Positions 35,501 to 50,500 are shown, numbered from the stretch's first letter. The stretch: DNA of 64,000 nt from Micropterus salmoides (GCF_014851395.1 NW_024042261.1:39313929-39377928); one strand, 5' to 3'. Notes: generated from the sequence alone by a model not told the origin. Program-made: numbers and translations.

Positions 35501-38500
35501 TAGTGGCCGTTCAGGTAGCCCACACTGGGCGTGCACGAGCCAGTGTACACGTGAAGCAGATGGTCTACTGCGCAGTTGCAGAACATTTAGCGAAAGCAGA
35601 AAGTAATATGTAAATAATTAATAAGTTAAATAACGGTAAAATAATACAGACGAAGAACCACACCGGGCCTTCTTTTAGACAACGAAGTGGAACTGGTACT
35701 GAAAGTACAGAGAGATGGCAGCCAGCGGCGGGAAACAGACTGGGAGTCGTCGCAAAGTAAACAAAGCGATATGCAGGCTAACTGTTAAGTGTTGTTTACA
35801 CAGTACGTATATTTTAATAAAAATACCGCATGACTGATCAGTCGCTTCCTGTCTGAAAAGGACTAGCTAGCTTTGAAAACCGCTCAGACCGCGTAGTGAA
35901 ACATGTTAGCTGCCGTTGAAAATTTGTCTGGCGAGTATTGCATCATCTGATCGCCTTTTCTTATCGGCCTAAACTACTTAAAGCCATTATCGTCCGAATA
36001 CGATCGGTGATTGATTGATCGGGGCGCCCTTTCTTAATACTACAGTACTCTGCACCTTTAAACTACAGTACGCTGTGTACTTTGTAGTATTCTTACATGC
36101 ATACACAGTACTGTTACATGAGATGAATATCTTTAACTCTACATGTTTGAAGAGTTCTATAATTGACATGATCATCACAGAGACATTTTAATTAAATATA
36201 TGTTGTTTCTGACCCGTTCTCCGTCAGGTCCAAATTCTCCAGGAAGTCCAGGACCTCCTCTGTCTCCTCTGGTTCCATTACATCCGTCCAGCCCAGGAAA
36301 ACCAGGTCCTCCGGCAGGACCCGGGTGACCCTGAACATACAAACACATGCTCAGAGTCTGACCTTTTGAACTGTACCTGGGCCAATCAGAGCAGCTGAGA
36401 GGATGGGGGGGTGGGGCTTCTTACCGGGAGTCCTTCTAAACCTGGAAAACCAGGAACACCAGCACTTCCCTGAAACAACACACAGCATGACAGCGTTAAA
36501 AACTGAGGTACAGGGTTACGTGTCGGGTTCAGGTACCACATGGAGACTGGAAGACCTGTGATTGGTCAAACTAAAACAAACTGTAACAAGAAGAACAAAA
36601 AGAACCATCATGTTTACAATAGAACCATGTTTATTCACCACGTCTCCCTTCGGTCCTGCAGCTCCTATTGGACCCTCATCTCCTCTTTGGCCCTTCTCTC
36701 CTGCAGGCCCCTGGGGGCCCGGAAAGCCAGGGGGGCCTGGAGGGCCCTGCCGCCCCGTAGGACCTGGAGGACCCTGCAGAACATTAACAACACTGTTAGA
36801 AATTGATAGAACCTGTTCAAGCATGACAGAACCCAATAGAAGCTGATGCTGTAGAACTTAGCAGAATTAGAAAGAACCCTTCAAACCTGATGGAACCCAT
36901 TTAGCATGACAGAACCCAATAGAAGCTGATGCTGTAGAACTTAGCAGAATTAGAAAGAACCCTTCAAACCTGATGGAACCCATTTAGCATGACAGAACCC
37001 AATAGAAGCTGATGCTGTAGAACTTAGCAGAATTAGATAGAACCCTTCAAACCTGATGGAACCCATTTAGCATGACAGAACCCAATAGAAGCTGATACTG
37101 TAGAACTTAGCAGAATTAGAAAGAACCCTTCAAACCTGATGGAACCCATTTAGAATGACAGAACCCAATAGAAGCTGATACTGTAGAACTTAGCAGAATT
37201 AGACAGAACCTGATGGAACCCATTTAGCATGACAGAACCCAATAGAAGCTGATACTGTAGAACTTAGTAGAATTAGATAAAACCTGTCAAACCTGATGGA
37301 ACCCATTTAGCATGACAGAACCCAATAGAAGCTGATACTGTAGAACTTAGCAGAATTAGATAGAACCTGATGGAACCCATTTAGCATGACAGAACCCAAT
37401 AGAAGCTGATACTGTAGAACTTAGCAGAATTAGATAGAACCTGATGGAACCCATTTAGCATGACAGAACCCAATAAAAGCTGATACTGTAGAACTTAGCA
37501 GAATTAGATAGAACCTGTCAGACCTGATACAACATGTTAAAGCATGACAGAACCCAAAAGAAGCTGATGCTGTAGAACTTAGCAGAATTAGATAGAACCC
37601 TTCAAACCTGATGGAACCCATTTAGAATGACAGAACCCAATAGAAGCTGATACTGTAGAACTTAGCAGAATTAGATAGAACCCTTCAAACCTGATGGAAC
37701 CCATTTAGAATGACAGAACCCAATAGAAGCTGATACTGTAGAACTTAGCAGAATTAGATAGAACCTGATGGAACCCATTTAGCATGACAGAACCCAATAG
37801 AAGCTGATACTGTAGAACTTAGTAGAATTAGATAAAACCTGTCAAACCTCATGGAACCCATTTAGCATGACAGAACCCAATAGAAGCTGATACTGTAGAA
37901 CTTAGCAGAATTAGATAGAACCTGATGGAACCCATTTAGCATGACAGAACCCAATAGAAGCTGATACTGTAGAACTTAGCAGAATTAGATAGAACCTGAT
38001 GGAACCCATTTAGCATGACAGAACCCAATAAAAGCTGATACTGTAGAACTTAGCAGAATTAGATAGAACCTGTCAGACCTGATACAACATGTTAAAGCAT
38101 GACAGAACCCAAAATAAGCTGATACTTTAGAACTTAGCAGAATTAGATAAAACCTAATAGAACCCGTTTAGCATGACAGAACCTAATAAAAGCTGATACT
38201 GTAGAACTAGAGTAGTAATGAATAGAACATGATAGAACCTGAGGGAACCTGATAGAACCTGACAAAGTAAAACCCGGTACAACCTGTCACAAACTAATAC
38301 AACCTAAGAGAAGCTGACAGAACCAGATGTATAAACTAGAAAGAGGTTATGAATCTACTACTGGGGAACTTTAATCTTAAAGAAATCTTTATATTGAAAA
38401 ATATTCAGCCTGATGCAAGAACCACGTGCAACAACCTATGGTACCACCAGATTTGTTCTAATGTGTACTGATTTAGGAGAACTTAATTAATAAGCTGTTC

Positions 38501-41500
38501 AGACCTCATATGTGCGATTAATATGGCCCTGAGCCCCTGCTTATGATTTTCACTAATTTGATTAGTTATTTAATTACAATGAGTTTGAAAATAAATAAAT
38601 GTATTAATTACACTTTGATTACACTTCCTAATTCCTAATTATGTATGTAATAAAATACATAGAACCTGAAGAAGGAACAGGCGAAACGCGTTGTTCACAA
38701 TAATCACAGTAAAGTCATCTCAGTGTCCGAAGGCTTGTTTTTGATTTTTATTTGCTAAATCCTGCGATCTTCCAGCACCTGACTGTTGTTGGTGTGCACG
38801 GGAAATTTCTCGCTCCATAACTGTATTCATATAGCCTAACGGCATCATCATCCGAGGTTTAGAATACAGCAGGCTGTAAAACGTGTTTGAGCGCCAACTC
38901 TGCAGACAGACGCAGAGGTCCAGTTTCCTTAAATCCGCTGCTGACGCTGTTAAACATGACAGACTTTCCTTTATGGATCCACAACAGCAGGATTTCAGTC
39001 TTTTTGCTCGTTGATGTCATTTTCATGTATGAACACTTCATATCGTTAGCTTGGCTTCCTGTCTGTCCTGATCCCTAACGCGTCCCACCTGTGTTCAATT
39101 ACCCTCCCCCCCCCTCTGTTGCACTATTTAGGTTTGCTTGTTCTTGTCAGTTTGTTTGTTCATCGATGATGAGCGTTCCTGCTTGTTCTGCTGTGATTTG
39201 GACTATTCTTTTTTTTTGGATTATTGTTCCTCAGAATGGATCCCCCTGCTGTTGTTTGGACTGCACTCTAAGTTATTTCTTTGGTTAAATAAACCAGCAA
39301 ACAGATCCTACCTTGTTCAGCGTCTGCATTTAGGCTCGACTCGCTGTTTCTGCCTGCGCGCTCAACCAACCCTAACGTTTATATATCGACTGATATGTTA
39401 AAAAATAGAAAAAAGAACAGCGATGCATTTGTGATATTTGTGAAACAACAACATCTCTACATATCTTACAGTTTTTTTCAGTTGCTAGGATGCAATGGTC
39501 AAAACTGAAGCCGTATTATCACAACTCTTCACACAGTCTGCATTACCAACATGCATGTTGGCCAAACAGTTAATCTCACCTCCAAAAGTCACACAAACCA
39601 CCAAAACACTTCATACATGTCTCAAAATAAACTCGTTCAACCAAAACACTGGCAACAGTTCTCACTCAGAAAGCAAACATAACAAACTGACCTACAAAAC
39701 ACTAACAGGGAGCACTATGATAAACTTTAATCACTGAAGTATGAATGATTTTTCATTTAAAGTTTTTCTCAGTCGCCTTTGAACATTTCTTGCAGTATTA
39801 TAAAACAACACATGACAGTAAAAACAGTCAGGGCGCAAATGTGAATCTTGTCCAATCTCATCCATTCATACATCCAGAAAACGAGCAGCCTCGTGCATTT
39901 CAAATCACTGACATCATAACGGTGTGTTTGAAGAAGCGTCTCGGTCAGGATGTTACATCATATTACACTGAAACACATGACAGTAATGGAAACAAACAAG
40001 GAAGGATGGAAAAAGAGAGACATCTTCCTTTATGAGTGTAAATACAGATAGATTCTTTGCCACAAAAAAAATTGATGGTTTTATGTAAAAAGTGATTGAA
40101 CATGTCTGAATTTAGAAACAGCTGAGTTCTGTCTAAGCTCGACTGATCCTGGATCTGTGAGGACAACATTGTTATAAGGCTGAATGTCAGATAAAAACAT
40201 ATCAGCTGATGTTTGTTTTACAACTTAAATAAAATATACACCAACATTTTTAAACTGTGGGTGGTAAATGAAAACACACCACATGGATGAATTCCCCCAT
40301 TGTTGGCAACTAAGATTCGCCACCTGGAGATGTGAACGCTTGACCTTCGTACCCCAGAGCAAGACTGAACGAGCCAGAGGTGAGATCTGGTTCTCAAACA
40401 CCTTCTCACAATGACATCACATGTGCCGGACTCAGATATCTTTGTCCCTTTAAATTTAAAACAACGTGTGTTGTGTGTTGTGGTGATAAATTCTGAATAA
40501 ATACACACATCATTCTGCTACTTTGGAGTTTTTGTCAAATACTTTAGTGACGTTTGCTGCCACACGGAGCAAAAAAGCAAATGTTGTGCATACGGTACAA
40601 ATCCCAGCAAGATCCAGAAGATAAAACCCTTCGAAACACACAATATCTGCCATCTAGAGAACGTATTATGCCACGAGATCTCGCTTGATTAAACTGTGAC
40701 GATATTTCTGGTGAGGTAAAAAGTTGTCTCTCGAGATTCACACAAATTACATTTTTCACACGCTGTCAAGCCGCACATTAATTTTCTCCCGCAGTGAAAT
40801 ACAAATGTATAACTGATAGATAGACTCGCAGAGCGAATCAACTCCGCCCGGCTGACGCCACACCGGCGTAGCCCCGATAGTAATCAACTGCAGACAGCTG
40901 TGACGAGTGGGAACGTAGCTGGTAGAGTTTTGCAACATAACCATCTAAAAACTGAAGAGCAGCCTGCTTTATGAGCTGCTGAAGTTAACCTGTGTGGATC
41001 TGTGCTGAGATTTCTGCCTGATCACAAGTGTTACTTTAGGTTTCACAAGCAACATGCAGTCCCAACCTGCGTCGGCCAAACGGTCTGAAGGGGATAACGT
41101 TACTACCAGCGGATCAATAACGTAATGCAGCGCAGAGTAAAGGGCAGCTAGACTTCTCAGTAAATGACGACGTTAGTCTGGACGCGTCAGAGAACCCAGA
41201 TCTGTGGGAGAGATTCTGAATGTGCAGAAAGTTTTGACCATGAGCAGAAAATCTGCTGAAACACAGGAGCTGTTGAAGTCCAGGAGTTTCTAACTGAATT
41301 AACACTAAATAATTTCACATTGAGGTGAAAAGGAGCCACAATCCCATTTAAAGAGGTGACTTCCCCAAACAGAGACACAAAGAGGAGGGAAGACTGAATC
41401 CTGACTCAGCAGGGATGAGATTAAATAAGTTGATCTACAGGAGAAACAGATCTGAGAGCAGCACTGACTTAGATTCTGGTAGAGTTGGGCTATAGATTTA

Positions 41501-44500
41501 GAATCGTCACCTGCCACCTGAACTTTGTAATCTTTTATTCTGTACATATAAAAATCACCCTAAACTGGGGCAGAAAGATTCATCGGAATGCAGGAAATAA
41601 AGCGTTTAATGCTCAAATTTTTCATATAATTAAGCACTAATGATTTCTTAAAAATAGTGTTAAAATCTCGTCTCGTTTCGATCTCGTGAACCCGATCTCG
41701 AATCTCGTCTCGTCTCGTGGGTTAAGTGTCTCGTCACACCGCTATTAACTTCAGATCAGCGAAGTCTGATGATGATCCTCACAAAGTTTGGGGACAATTC
41801 CCCGAAGGCGACGCATGTTACAGGAGGAGAGCAGCACAGAGAGCGGAAAACATTTAATTCAATCATTTGGAAAAATTATATTAGCATAATTTTGCAACAA
41901 GAGCGCCACCTAGTGACCGAGTGGAAACTGCTGATCCAGCTTTCTTGGTAATCGGACAGAGAATATTTTATTCATGTTTTTACGTTAATTTAGGGCTGGA
42001 CACTAATTATCGTGATATATAACAATATAACAAGTGTACAACAAATGTTTAAATTTGAATCATGAACAAATCAGCACTTTTTTAGGGACGTACCGAAATG
42101 AAAATTATTGTCCGAAGCCGAATATAATGAAAAACTTTCCCGAATACCAAACACCGAACAAATACATTCACATTTACCTTTTTTTTTTACCACTGCATGA
42201 ATTAAACCGTCAAAAAGTGCTTTTTCCTCAGTGTTTCCCACAGGACGTGGAGGGACTATGGTGGTGGGGGTCCGGGGCCCGAGAGGCTCCGGTAAAGTAA
42301 ATTACATGAGTCCGTTTCCTTTTAATGAACACATGTAACATGTTTTATACTTTCTGTGAATTTAATAAGTTAATCTTATTTCCATCCTGTATAGACGCCT
42401 TATTTTGAAAACCGGACGTTGTCGCATGCGTTTCCTCCTCGCGCTTTGATTTCAGTTGGCAAAAAAACGCTTTGGTGGACACGGGCCCTTAGAGCGAGGC
42501 CTATACTGCGCTGTGATTGGCCAGCTGTGTATTCGGGGCGTGGCTTAGCGAAGGGTCAATTAACTTTCAGTCAGGAGCAAGAATCAGCCTTTAAACCTGA
42601 AATAATGGTTTGACATTTATCCTGATAATTATTGGTATCGAGTGTGTGAGTTATTAGTGTGACAACATTTGGGCCGTATCGCCGAGCACTGACTTCATTG
42701 TCTCTCTTCTACCTGTGAAGCAGCTGCTGCTTGTAATTTCCTTGTTTTTAAACACTGAGCAGTTTTACCTGCATTACAGGTGCAAATAAACTTTATTATT
42801 ATTTTCATCACTGTTGTTAATTTAGGAATTAGGTGTTCTGGTGTGTGTGTGTGTGTTTGTGTGTGTGCTGATTTGTGCCAAGTCGAAAACCTTCTCTTGC
42901 GGCGCCCCCTGACATTATGCGCCCTAGGCAACCGCCTATGCCGCCTATGTCCCACCTAAAATCCATCACAGACCCAGACCAGATCCTGGACCCCCTGCAG
43001 TTTCCCTACAGAGCCAACAGGTCTGTAGATGATGCAGTGAACACGGCCCTTCACTACATCCTCCAGCACCTGGACTCCCCAGGAACCTACGCCAGGATCC
43101 TGTTTGTGGATTTCAGCTCTGCTTTCAACACCATCATCCCGGCCCTGCTGCAGGACAAGCTCTCTCAGCTGAACGTGCCTGACTCCACCTGCAGGTGGAT
43201 CACTGACTTCCTGACGGACAGGAAGCAGCAGGTGAAGCTGGGAAAACATGTCTCTGACTCCAGGACCCTCAGCACCGGATCCCCTCAAGGCTGCGTTCTT
43301 TCCCCCCTTCTCTTCTCCCTGTACACCAACAGCTGCACCTCCAGTCACCAGTCTGTCAAGCTCCTGAAGTTTGCGGACGACACCACCCTCATTGGGCTCA
43401 TCTCTGGTGGGGTGTGGTGGTGTGTACTGAGTGTGTGTGTGTGTGTGTGTGTGTTGTGTACTGTGTGTGTGTGTGTGGTGTGTGTACTGAGTGTGTGTGT
43501 GTGTGTGTGTTGTGTACTGAGTGTGTGTGTATGTGTGTTGTGTACTGAGTGTGTGTGTACGGAGTGTGTGTGTGTGTTGTGTACTGTGTGTGTGTGTTGT
43601 GTACTGTGTGTGTGTGTTGTGTACTGTGTGTGTGTGTGTGGTGTGTGTACTGAGTGTGTGTGTGTGTGTGTTGTGTACTGAGTGTGTGTGTGTGTGGTGT
43701 GTGTACTGAGTGTGTGTGTGTGTGTGTTGTGTACTGAGTGTGTGTGTACGGAGTGTGTGTGTGTGTGTTGTGTACTGTGTGTGTGTGTGTGTGTGTTGTG
43801 TACTGTGTGTGTGTGTGTGTGTTGTGTACTGAGTGTGTGTGTGTGTGTGTGTTGTGTACTGAGTGTGTGTGTACTGAGTGTGTGTGTACTGAGTGTGTGT
43901 GTGTTGTGTACTGAGTGTGTGTGTGTTGTGTACTGAGTGTGTGTGTGTTGTGTACTGAGTGTGTGTGTGTGTTGTGTACTGAGTGTGTGTGTGTGTGTGT
44001 TGTGTACTGAGTGTGTGTGGTGTACGGAGTGTGTGTGTGTTGTGTACTGAGTGTGTGTGTGTGTGTGTTGTGTACTGAGTGTGTGTGGTGTACTGAGTGT
44101 GTGTGTACTGAGTGTGTGTGTGTTGTGTACTGAGTGTGTGTGTGTGTGTGTGTTGTGTACTGTGTACAGTGTGTGTGTGTGTGTGTGTGTATTCTGAGTG
44201 TGTAGTGTGTGTGTACTGAGTGTATGTGTGTGTGTGTGTACTGAGTGTTTGTGTGTTCTGAGTGTGTGTGTGTACTGAGTGTGTAGTGTGTGTGTACTGA
44301 GTGTATGTGTGTGTGTGTACTGAGTGTGTGTGTGTTCTGAGTGTGTGTGTACTGAGTGTGTGTGTGTTGTGTACTGAGTGTATGTGTGTGTGTACTGAGT
44401 GTATGTGTGTGTACTGAGTGTGTGTGTGTGTACTGAGTGTGTGTGTGTACTGAGTGTGTGTGTGTGTGTACTGAGTGTATGTGTGTGTACTGAGTGTGTG

Positions 44501-47500
44501 TGTGTGTACTGAGTGTATGTGTGTGTACTGAGTGTGTGTGGTGTGTACTGAGTGTGTGTGTGTGGTGTGTGTTCTGAGTGTGTGTGTGTTCTGAGTGTGT
44601 GTGTGTACTGAGTGTGTGTGTGGTGTGTACTGAGTGTGTGTGTGTGGGTGTGTTCTGAGTGTGTGTGTGTGGTGTGTGTTCTGAGTGTGTGTGTGGTGTG
44701 TACTGAGTGTGTGTGTGGTGTGTACTGAGCGTGTGTGTGTACTGAGCGTGTGTGTGTACTGAGCGTGTGTGTGTGGTGTGTACTGAGCGTGTGTGTGTGG
44801 TGTGTACTGAGTGTGTGTGTGTGGTGTGTACTGAGTGTGTGTGTGTGGTGTGTGTTCTGAGTGTGTGTGTGTACTGAGTGTGTGTGTGTGGTGTGTGTAT
44901 TGAGTGTGTGTGTTCTGAGTGTGTGTGTGTGTGGTGTGTGTTCTGAGTGTGTGTGTGTACTGAGTGTGTGTACTGAGTGTGTGTGTGTGTGTGTACTGAG
45001 TGTGTGTGTGTGTACTGAGTGTGTGTGTGTGTGTGTACTGAGTGTGTGTGTGTACTGAGTGTGTGTGTGTGTGTGTACTGAGTGTGTGTGTGATGAGATG
45101 TGACAGCTGTGATCTCTGTTAGTCCTCTCTCTGTCCTTCTTTCTCTGGAACCACTGAGCTGTGAAATCACTGAGACAGACCCCTTCCCACAATCCTCTCT
45201 GCCTGTCTGCTGCCCCAGCTGTACAAACACACACTAACAGTGCAACACAGAAACACACAGACGGGAGGTCAGTTCATGTTCTGGACGCCCGTCTGCACAG
45301 AAAAGTGTTTCTGTTTACTCGATCAGCTGATTGTTGAGTGACAGCGGAATGTCATGTGATGCTTTATGAGCCGTTTCATTGGCTCCTGAAAGGAAACTGA
45401 ATATTACACAGGTTATTCACTAAAAGGGCACACGACCTCAGACATCTGGACCACACTGACTGTCTACAGGCACATCTGGACCAGATTGTGTGACTCTGTA
45501 CAGGCACATCTGGACCACATTGTGTGACTGTCTACAGGCACATCTGGACCACATTGTGTGACTGTCTACAGGCACATCTGGACCACACTGACTGTCTACA
45601 GGCACATCTGGACCACATTGTGTGACTCTGTACAGGCACATCTGGACCACATTGTGTGACTGTCTACAGGCACATCTGGACCACTGGATCTTTTTTTCTT
45701 TAATCTGTTGACTTTATCTAAAATGTGTTTTTGGAAACAGAAGCTCAGAGTCCAGGGAGGCAGAGGAGTAAAACTGTCTGGACCACATTGTGTGACTGTG
45801 TACAGGCACATCTGGACACACTGACTGTCTACAGGCATATCTGGACCACATTGTGTGACTCTGTACAGGCACATCTGGACCACACTGACTGTCTACAGGC
45901 AGAACTGGACCACACTGTTACTCTGTACAGGCACATCTGGACCACACTGTTACTCTGTACAGGCACATCTGGACCAGATTGTGTGACTCTGTACAGGCAC
46001 ATCTGGACCACACTGACTGTCTACAGGCACATCTGGACCACACTGTGTGACTGTCTACAGGCACATCTGGACCACATTGTGTGACTGTCTACAGGCACAT
46101 CTGGACCACATTGTGTGACTGTCTACAGGCAGAACTGGACCACACTGTTACTCTGTACAGGCACATCTGAACCACACTGACTGTCTACAGGCACATCTGG
46201 ACCACACTGTGTGACTCTGTACAGGCATATCTGGACCACATTGTGTGACTGTCTACAGGCAGAACTGGACCACACTGTTACTCTGTACAGGCACATCTGG
46301 ACCACACTGACTGTCTACAGGCACATCTGGACCACATTGTGTGACTGTGTACAGGCACATCTGGACCACACTGACTGTCTACAGGCACATCTGGACCACA
46401 CTGTGTGACTCTGTACAGGCACATCTGGACCACATTGTGTGACTGTGTACAGGCACATCTGGACCACATTGTGTGACTCTGTACAGGCACATCTGGACCA
46501 CATTGTGTGACTCTGTACAGGCACATCTGGACCACACTGACTGTCTACAGGCACATCTGGACCACATTGTGTGACTCTGTACAGGCATATCTGGACCACA
46601 TTGTGTGACTCTGTACAGGCACATCTGGACCACACTGACTGTCTACAGGCACATCTGGACCACACTGTGTGACTGTCTACAGGCAGAACTGGACCACACT
46701 GTTACTCTGTACAGGCACATCTGGACCACACTGTGTGACTCTGTACAGGCACATCTGGACCACACTGTGTGACTCTGTACAGGCACATCTGGACCACATT
46801 GTGTGACTCTGTACAGGCACATCTGGACCACACTGTGTCACTCTGTACAGGCACATCTGGACCACACTGACTGTCTACAGGCAGATCTGGACCACATTGT
46901 GTGACTGTCCACAGGCACATCTGGACCACATTGTGTGACTGTCTACAGGCACATCTGGACCACTGGATCTTTTTTTCTTTAATCTGTTGACTTTATCTAA
47001 AATGTGTTTTTGGAAACAGAAGCTCAGAGTCCAGGGAGGCAGAGGAGTAAAACTGTAAATCTGTGTGCATGTGCGGAATCTGCTGACTCAGTTTAAGGTA
47101 AACAGCTGCTAATTTAACTCCAACACATTCCTCACGAACACTCCTCCATCCATCAGCTCCTTGTTACAGCGTGTGCACGTCTTTGTTCTGTGGTTTACGA
47201 GCCGACAGTGAAAGTGTCACAGGTCTGTTAATCGAGGTAAGTGTATGCGGATGCAGCTGGTTTCTGATTGGCTGCTGTCTGTGAGCGAGCGCAGTCTCAC
47301 CCTTGCTCCTTTGGCTGGGAAACACTGACAGGTGGAGCAGTCCCGACCGCCGCACGGCTCCGTCAGGTCGCCCTGAAAACCAAGAGAGAACACAAACATC
47401 ATCACGACACCGGTATGACATCACACCTCAATTCAGCTCAACAGTGACCGCCCACTTTTTTCACGGCTCCAGTTCTAAGTAATTTCCTCCTTCATTCACT

Positions 47501-50500
47501 TAATCATTGACTTTTCCAAATATCCTTATTTAGAGAGTTTTAAGCCTTGAACTAGCTATGATATGCTACTACAATATGAATCATGAACCATAAAACATTT
47601 GAATCGTAGCTAAAAAACTACAAGAAAAGTGAACATAATTATTTTCCAAGGACTTCCAACCCAACGGTAGTTTAGCTCGCTTCCTCCTAAACTGAATCCT
47701 TCTTTACTTTTGGAAGCTCACTGTTGAGCTCTATAAATCATCAACTTAATAATTAGCCAATCATATATTTTCATATCAAATCAGGGTGACTCTGTGGAGG
47801 TATGTACTGCAGATAACCCATTTTGCAGTTGCTGACCTCATTGAGCAGAGCAGAAGAGTGTGTTTTCAGGATTGTTTATTCTCCAGACTGCCCCAAGAGT
47901 CTCCACAGTATGTTGGTGGAGGAGTTTGCGGACCCCAATGACCCCCTGGGAGCGGTGTTGTCTGCTCCTGGTTTAGTCATCCAAATCAAACTGTCCCCAG
48001 GTAAGGGGCCCAATTACGAATCCAGAACCTTTATACAGCTACAGCTTCAGAAGCAAGCTACGGCGCCCCGACTTAACTGAGCTCATTGGTGAGCAAAGAT
48101 GCTCCATCTTTCCATCTACTCTACTGAGGCCCAACGGGGCTAAGCCCAAAGGAATGACATAAGGTCACTACTTTGCTGGCCCACGGCAGCATTTTCAACA
48201 AGTGAAAGTAGCACAAAGACAACTTATCAAATGTTGAAACTGAGAATATTTTTGTTTTGGGAAAATTATATAGCAATTCTGAATTTTCAAAAAAGTTGGG
48301 ACAGGGTCGTGTTTCCCGCTCTGCTGCATCACCTCTTCATTTAACAAGACTGCTCAACAAGTTTCATAATGCGCCAAACATTTTCAGCAGGGGACAAGTA
48401 ACTTTTTCTCTCAATGACTAAAGCTAATGTTACTGAAGCTAATGTCAATTTAGCAAACGTCAAAGAACTTCCATGTGTAGATGATGTGACAAAAGAACTT
48501 GAGCTGTTGGATTAAACGTATCAGGTGAGATATATTTCTGCATGGAACGTAGCTAAGTTATCTAGCTAGGAGCAACCAAGGAATGAACGTTAGCTTAGCA
48601 TTATCGCGTTAACACGTTGGTGACGTATATTGTGCGAGACGAGAGATGTAGCTCATTTAACGGTTTTCACACAAAACTAACTAAAGTAACTTTACTGTTT
48701 TATGACAAACTGCAACTTTCTTGACTGACAAAATTATCTTTTAAATTGACAAATATCATGTGTGAAATTCAGGGCTCAGTTCAAACAGGATTAAAAGAAT
48801 AAGTTGTTTCTCGATGTCAAATACTGAACACATTTTTTGGGCCGGAAGCTAAGCGAGTGATTTAGGCTCTCTATTGGGCCTTCACACATGTGCAGGTTAC
48901 CAGCGCCATGTACGCTAATGCACCCCCATCACGGATGCTAGTTTTGACACTGTGCACTGATAACAAGCTGGAGTGACCCTCTACTCTTTAACCCAGAGGA
49001 CGCGGCGTCCATGATTCCTAAACACCTTTTCCAGTCTTTTGTTACAAGTGTGCCAACATTTCTGGAACGTGTTGCTGGCATCAAATTGAAAATGGGCATA
49101 TAATTTTCCAAAAAAAAAACATTTCTCAGTTTCAACAGTTGATAAGTTGCTTTTGAGCTATTTTCAGTTATAGGGTTTCAATGTTTTGCACATCATTACA
49201 TTTTGTATCTATTAGCATTTTACAAAGTGTGCCAACTTTTTTGGAAACATGTCTGGAAGCAAACTCCTGGACAGGAGCAAGACACTGATTTTCAGTGTGC
49301 AGGCTAGTTTTCGGCGAATAAGAAGGTAAACTCTGTGAGACTAGATGCTGGTCTTCCGCCTGGGGACTCCATAGTTGTGCTGGGATATGCTCATGTGGGT
49401 GAGGTTGCTGCCTGATCCGAGTGGTGTTCTTTGGACCTCTGTGCAAGTTGTGGATTGTCCATAAGTGCACCTGGAACAAGAACACCTGAGGCCAGTGATC
49501 GAGTTTGTAATCATTTAATCAGATCTGTGGCCATGTGTCTTGGATACTGAGTAAAGAGAGGAGCAGGGCTGTCAACTCAAACAGGTAGTGAGGGGAACTG
49601 AGGGCATTTTGAACAGTACCTATCAGAAGTGGTCCAAGGAAGGAAAAGCTGTGAACCGGCGACAACTACGGATAACAGGTCTCTGTGAGCCCGTTCCGCT
49701 CTCTGCAGGCTGACGCTACTTATCCACATGGAGCATTTCAGAACAAGGGCATCTGATTTTGCCGACTTGTTCAGATTTTGCTAATTTGTTCAGTTGTCCT
49801 TGATTTCGTTAAATTGTGTCTTGTCTGTTTTAACTAAGTTTATTGTTGATGTATGATCAGGAGTCTGCAATGGGTGTTTTATTTTGAAAATCGACAGGAC
49901 TCTCTATGTTCTGTGTCTGACTTCCTGCCCGGTCCATCTGCTCTGTGCTGCTTGGCGTGGCTTCAGTCAAAAATAGACTGGCAGTGAATATTGAACTTTA
50001 GTGAATTGGAATATCTGGCAGAAAAATCACAATCAGATTTTTTCTAGCCTGTACCTATCCGAAGTGGTCCAAGGAAGGAAAAGCTGTGAACCGGCGACTT
50101 GGTCATGGACAGCCAAGGTTCATAGATGCACGTGGGGAGCGAAGGCCGGCCCGTGTGAGACGAGTTAGTGAAGGTCAAACTGCTGAAGAAGTTGATGCTG
50201 GTTCTGGTTCTGATCGGTGATTAAGCAGAGTGAGAGTCAAACATGTTCTCAGTGGGTTCTGGACTCCACCGTGGTTGTTTCCTTGTCATTTTCTTGACCA
50301 GAATCTGAAGGTGCAGTCGAGGTGTGGAGAGTGTCTGTATGGTGATCTTAGCACTGTATCTCTGCTTTTTGCGAATGATGTGCAGACTCCAAACACACTG
50401 CAAGGATTATAAATCCCATCAGTCTTGGGGGCGCCGCGGGTTCCTCCAGGAAGAACTGAAGGATGTGGCTAAGGAGAAGGATGCACAAGCCGTCTTCCTT

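Noticed and set aside
36540..36846. Plus-strand Pro-rich frames around the collagen exon
   Set aside because: They are the antisense shadow of the Gly-X-Y exon at 36639-36773.
43345..45258. 637- and 610-codon minus-strand frames rich in His-Thr-Ser
   Set aside because: They are translations of the GT-rich minisatellite; both frames are open only because the repeat lacks stops. No coding signal lies outside the repeat.
45438..46929. Cys/Val-rich frames ([14 protein letters not shown] repeats) on the minus strand
   Set aside because: They are translations of the 30/34-bp minisatellite in several frames.
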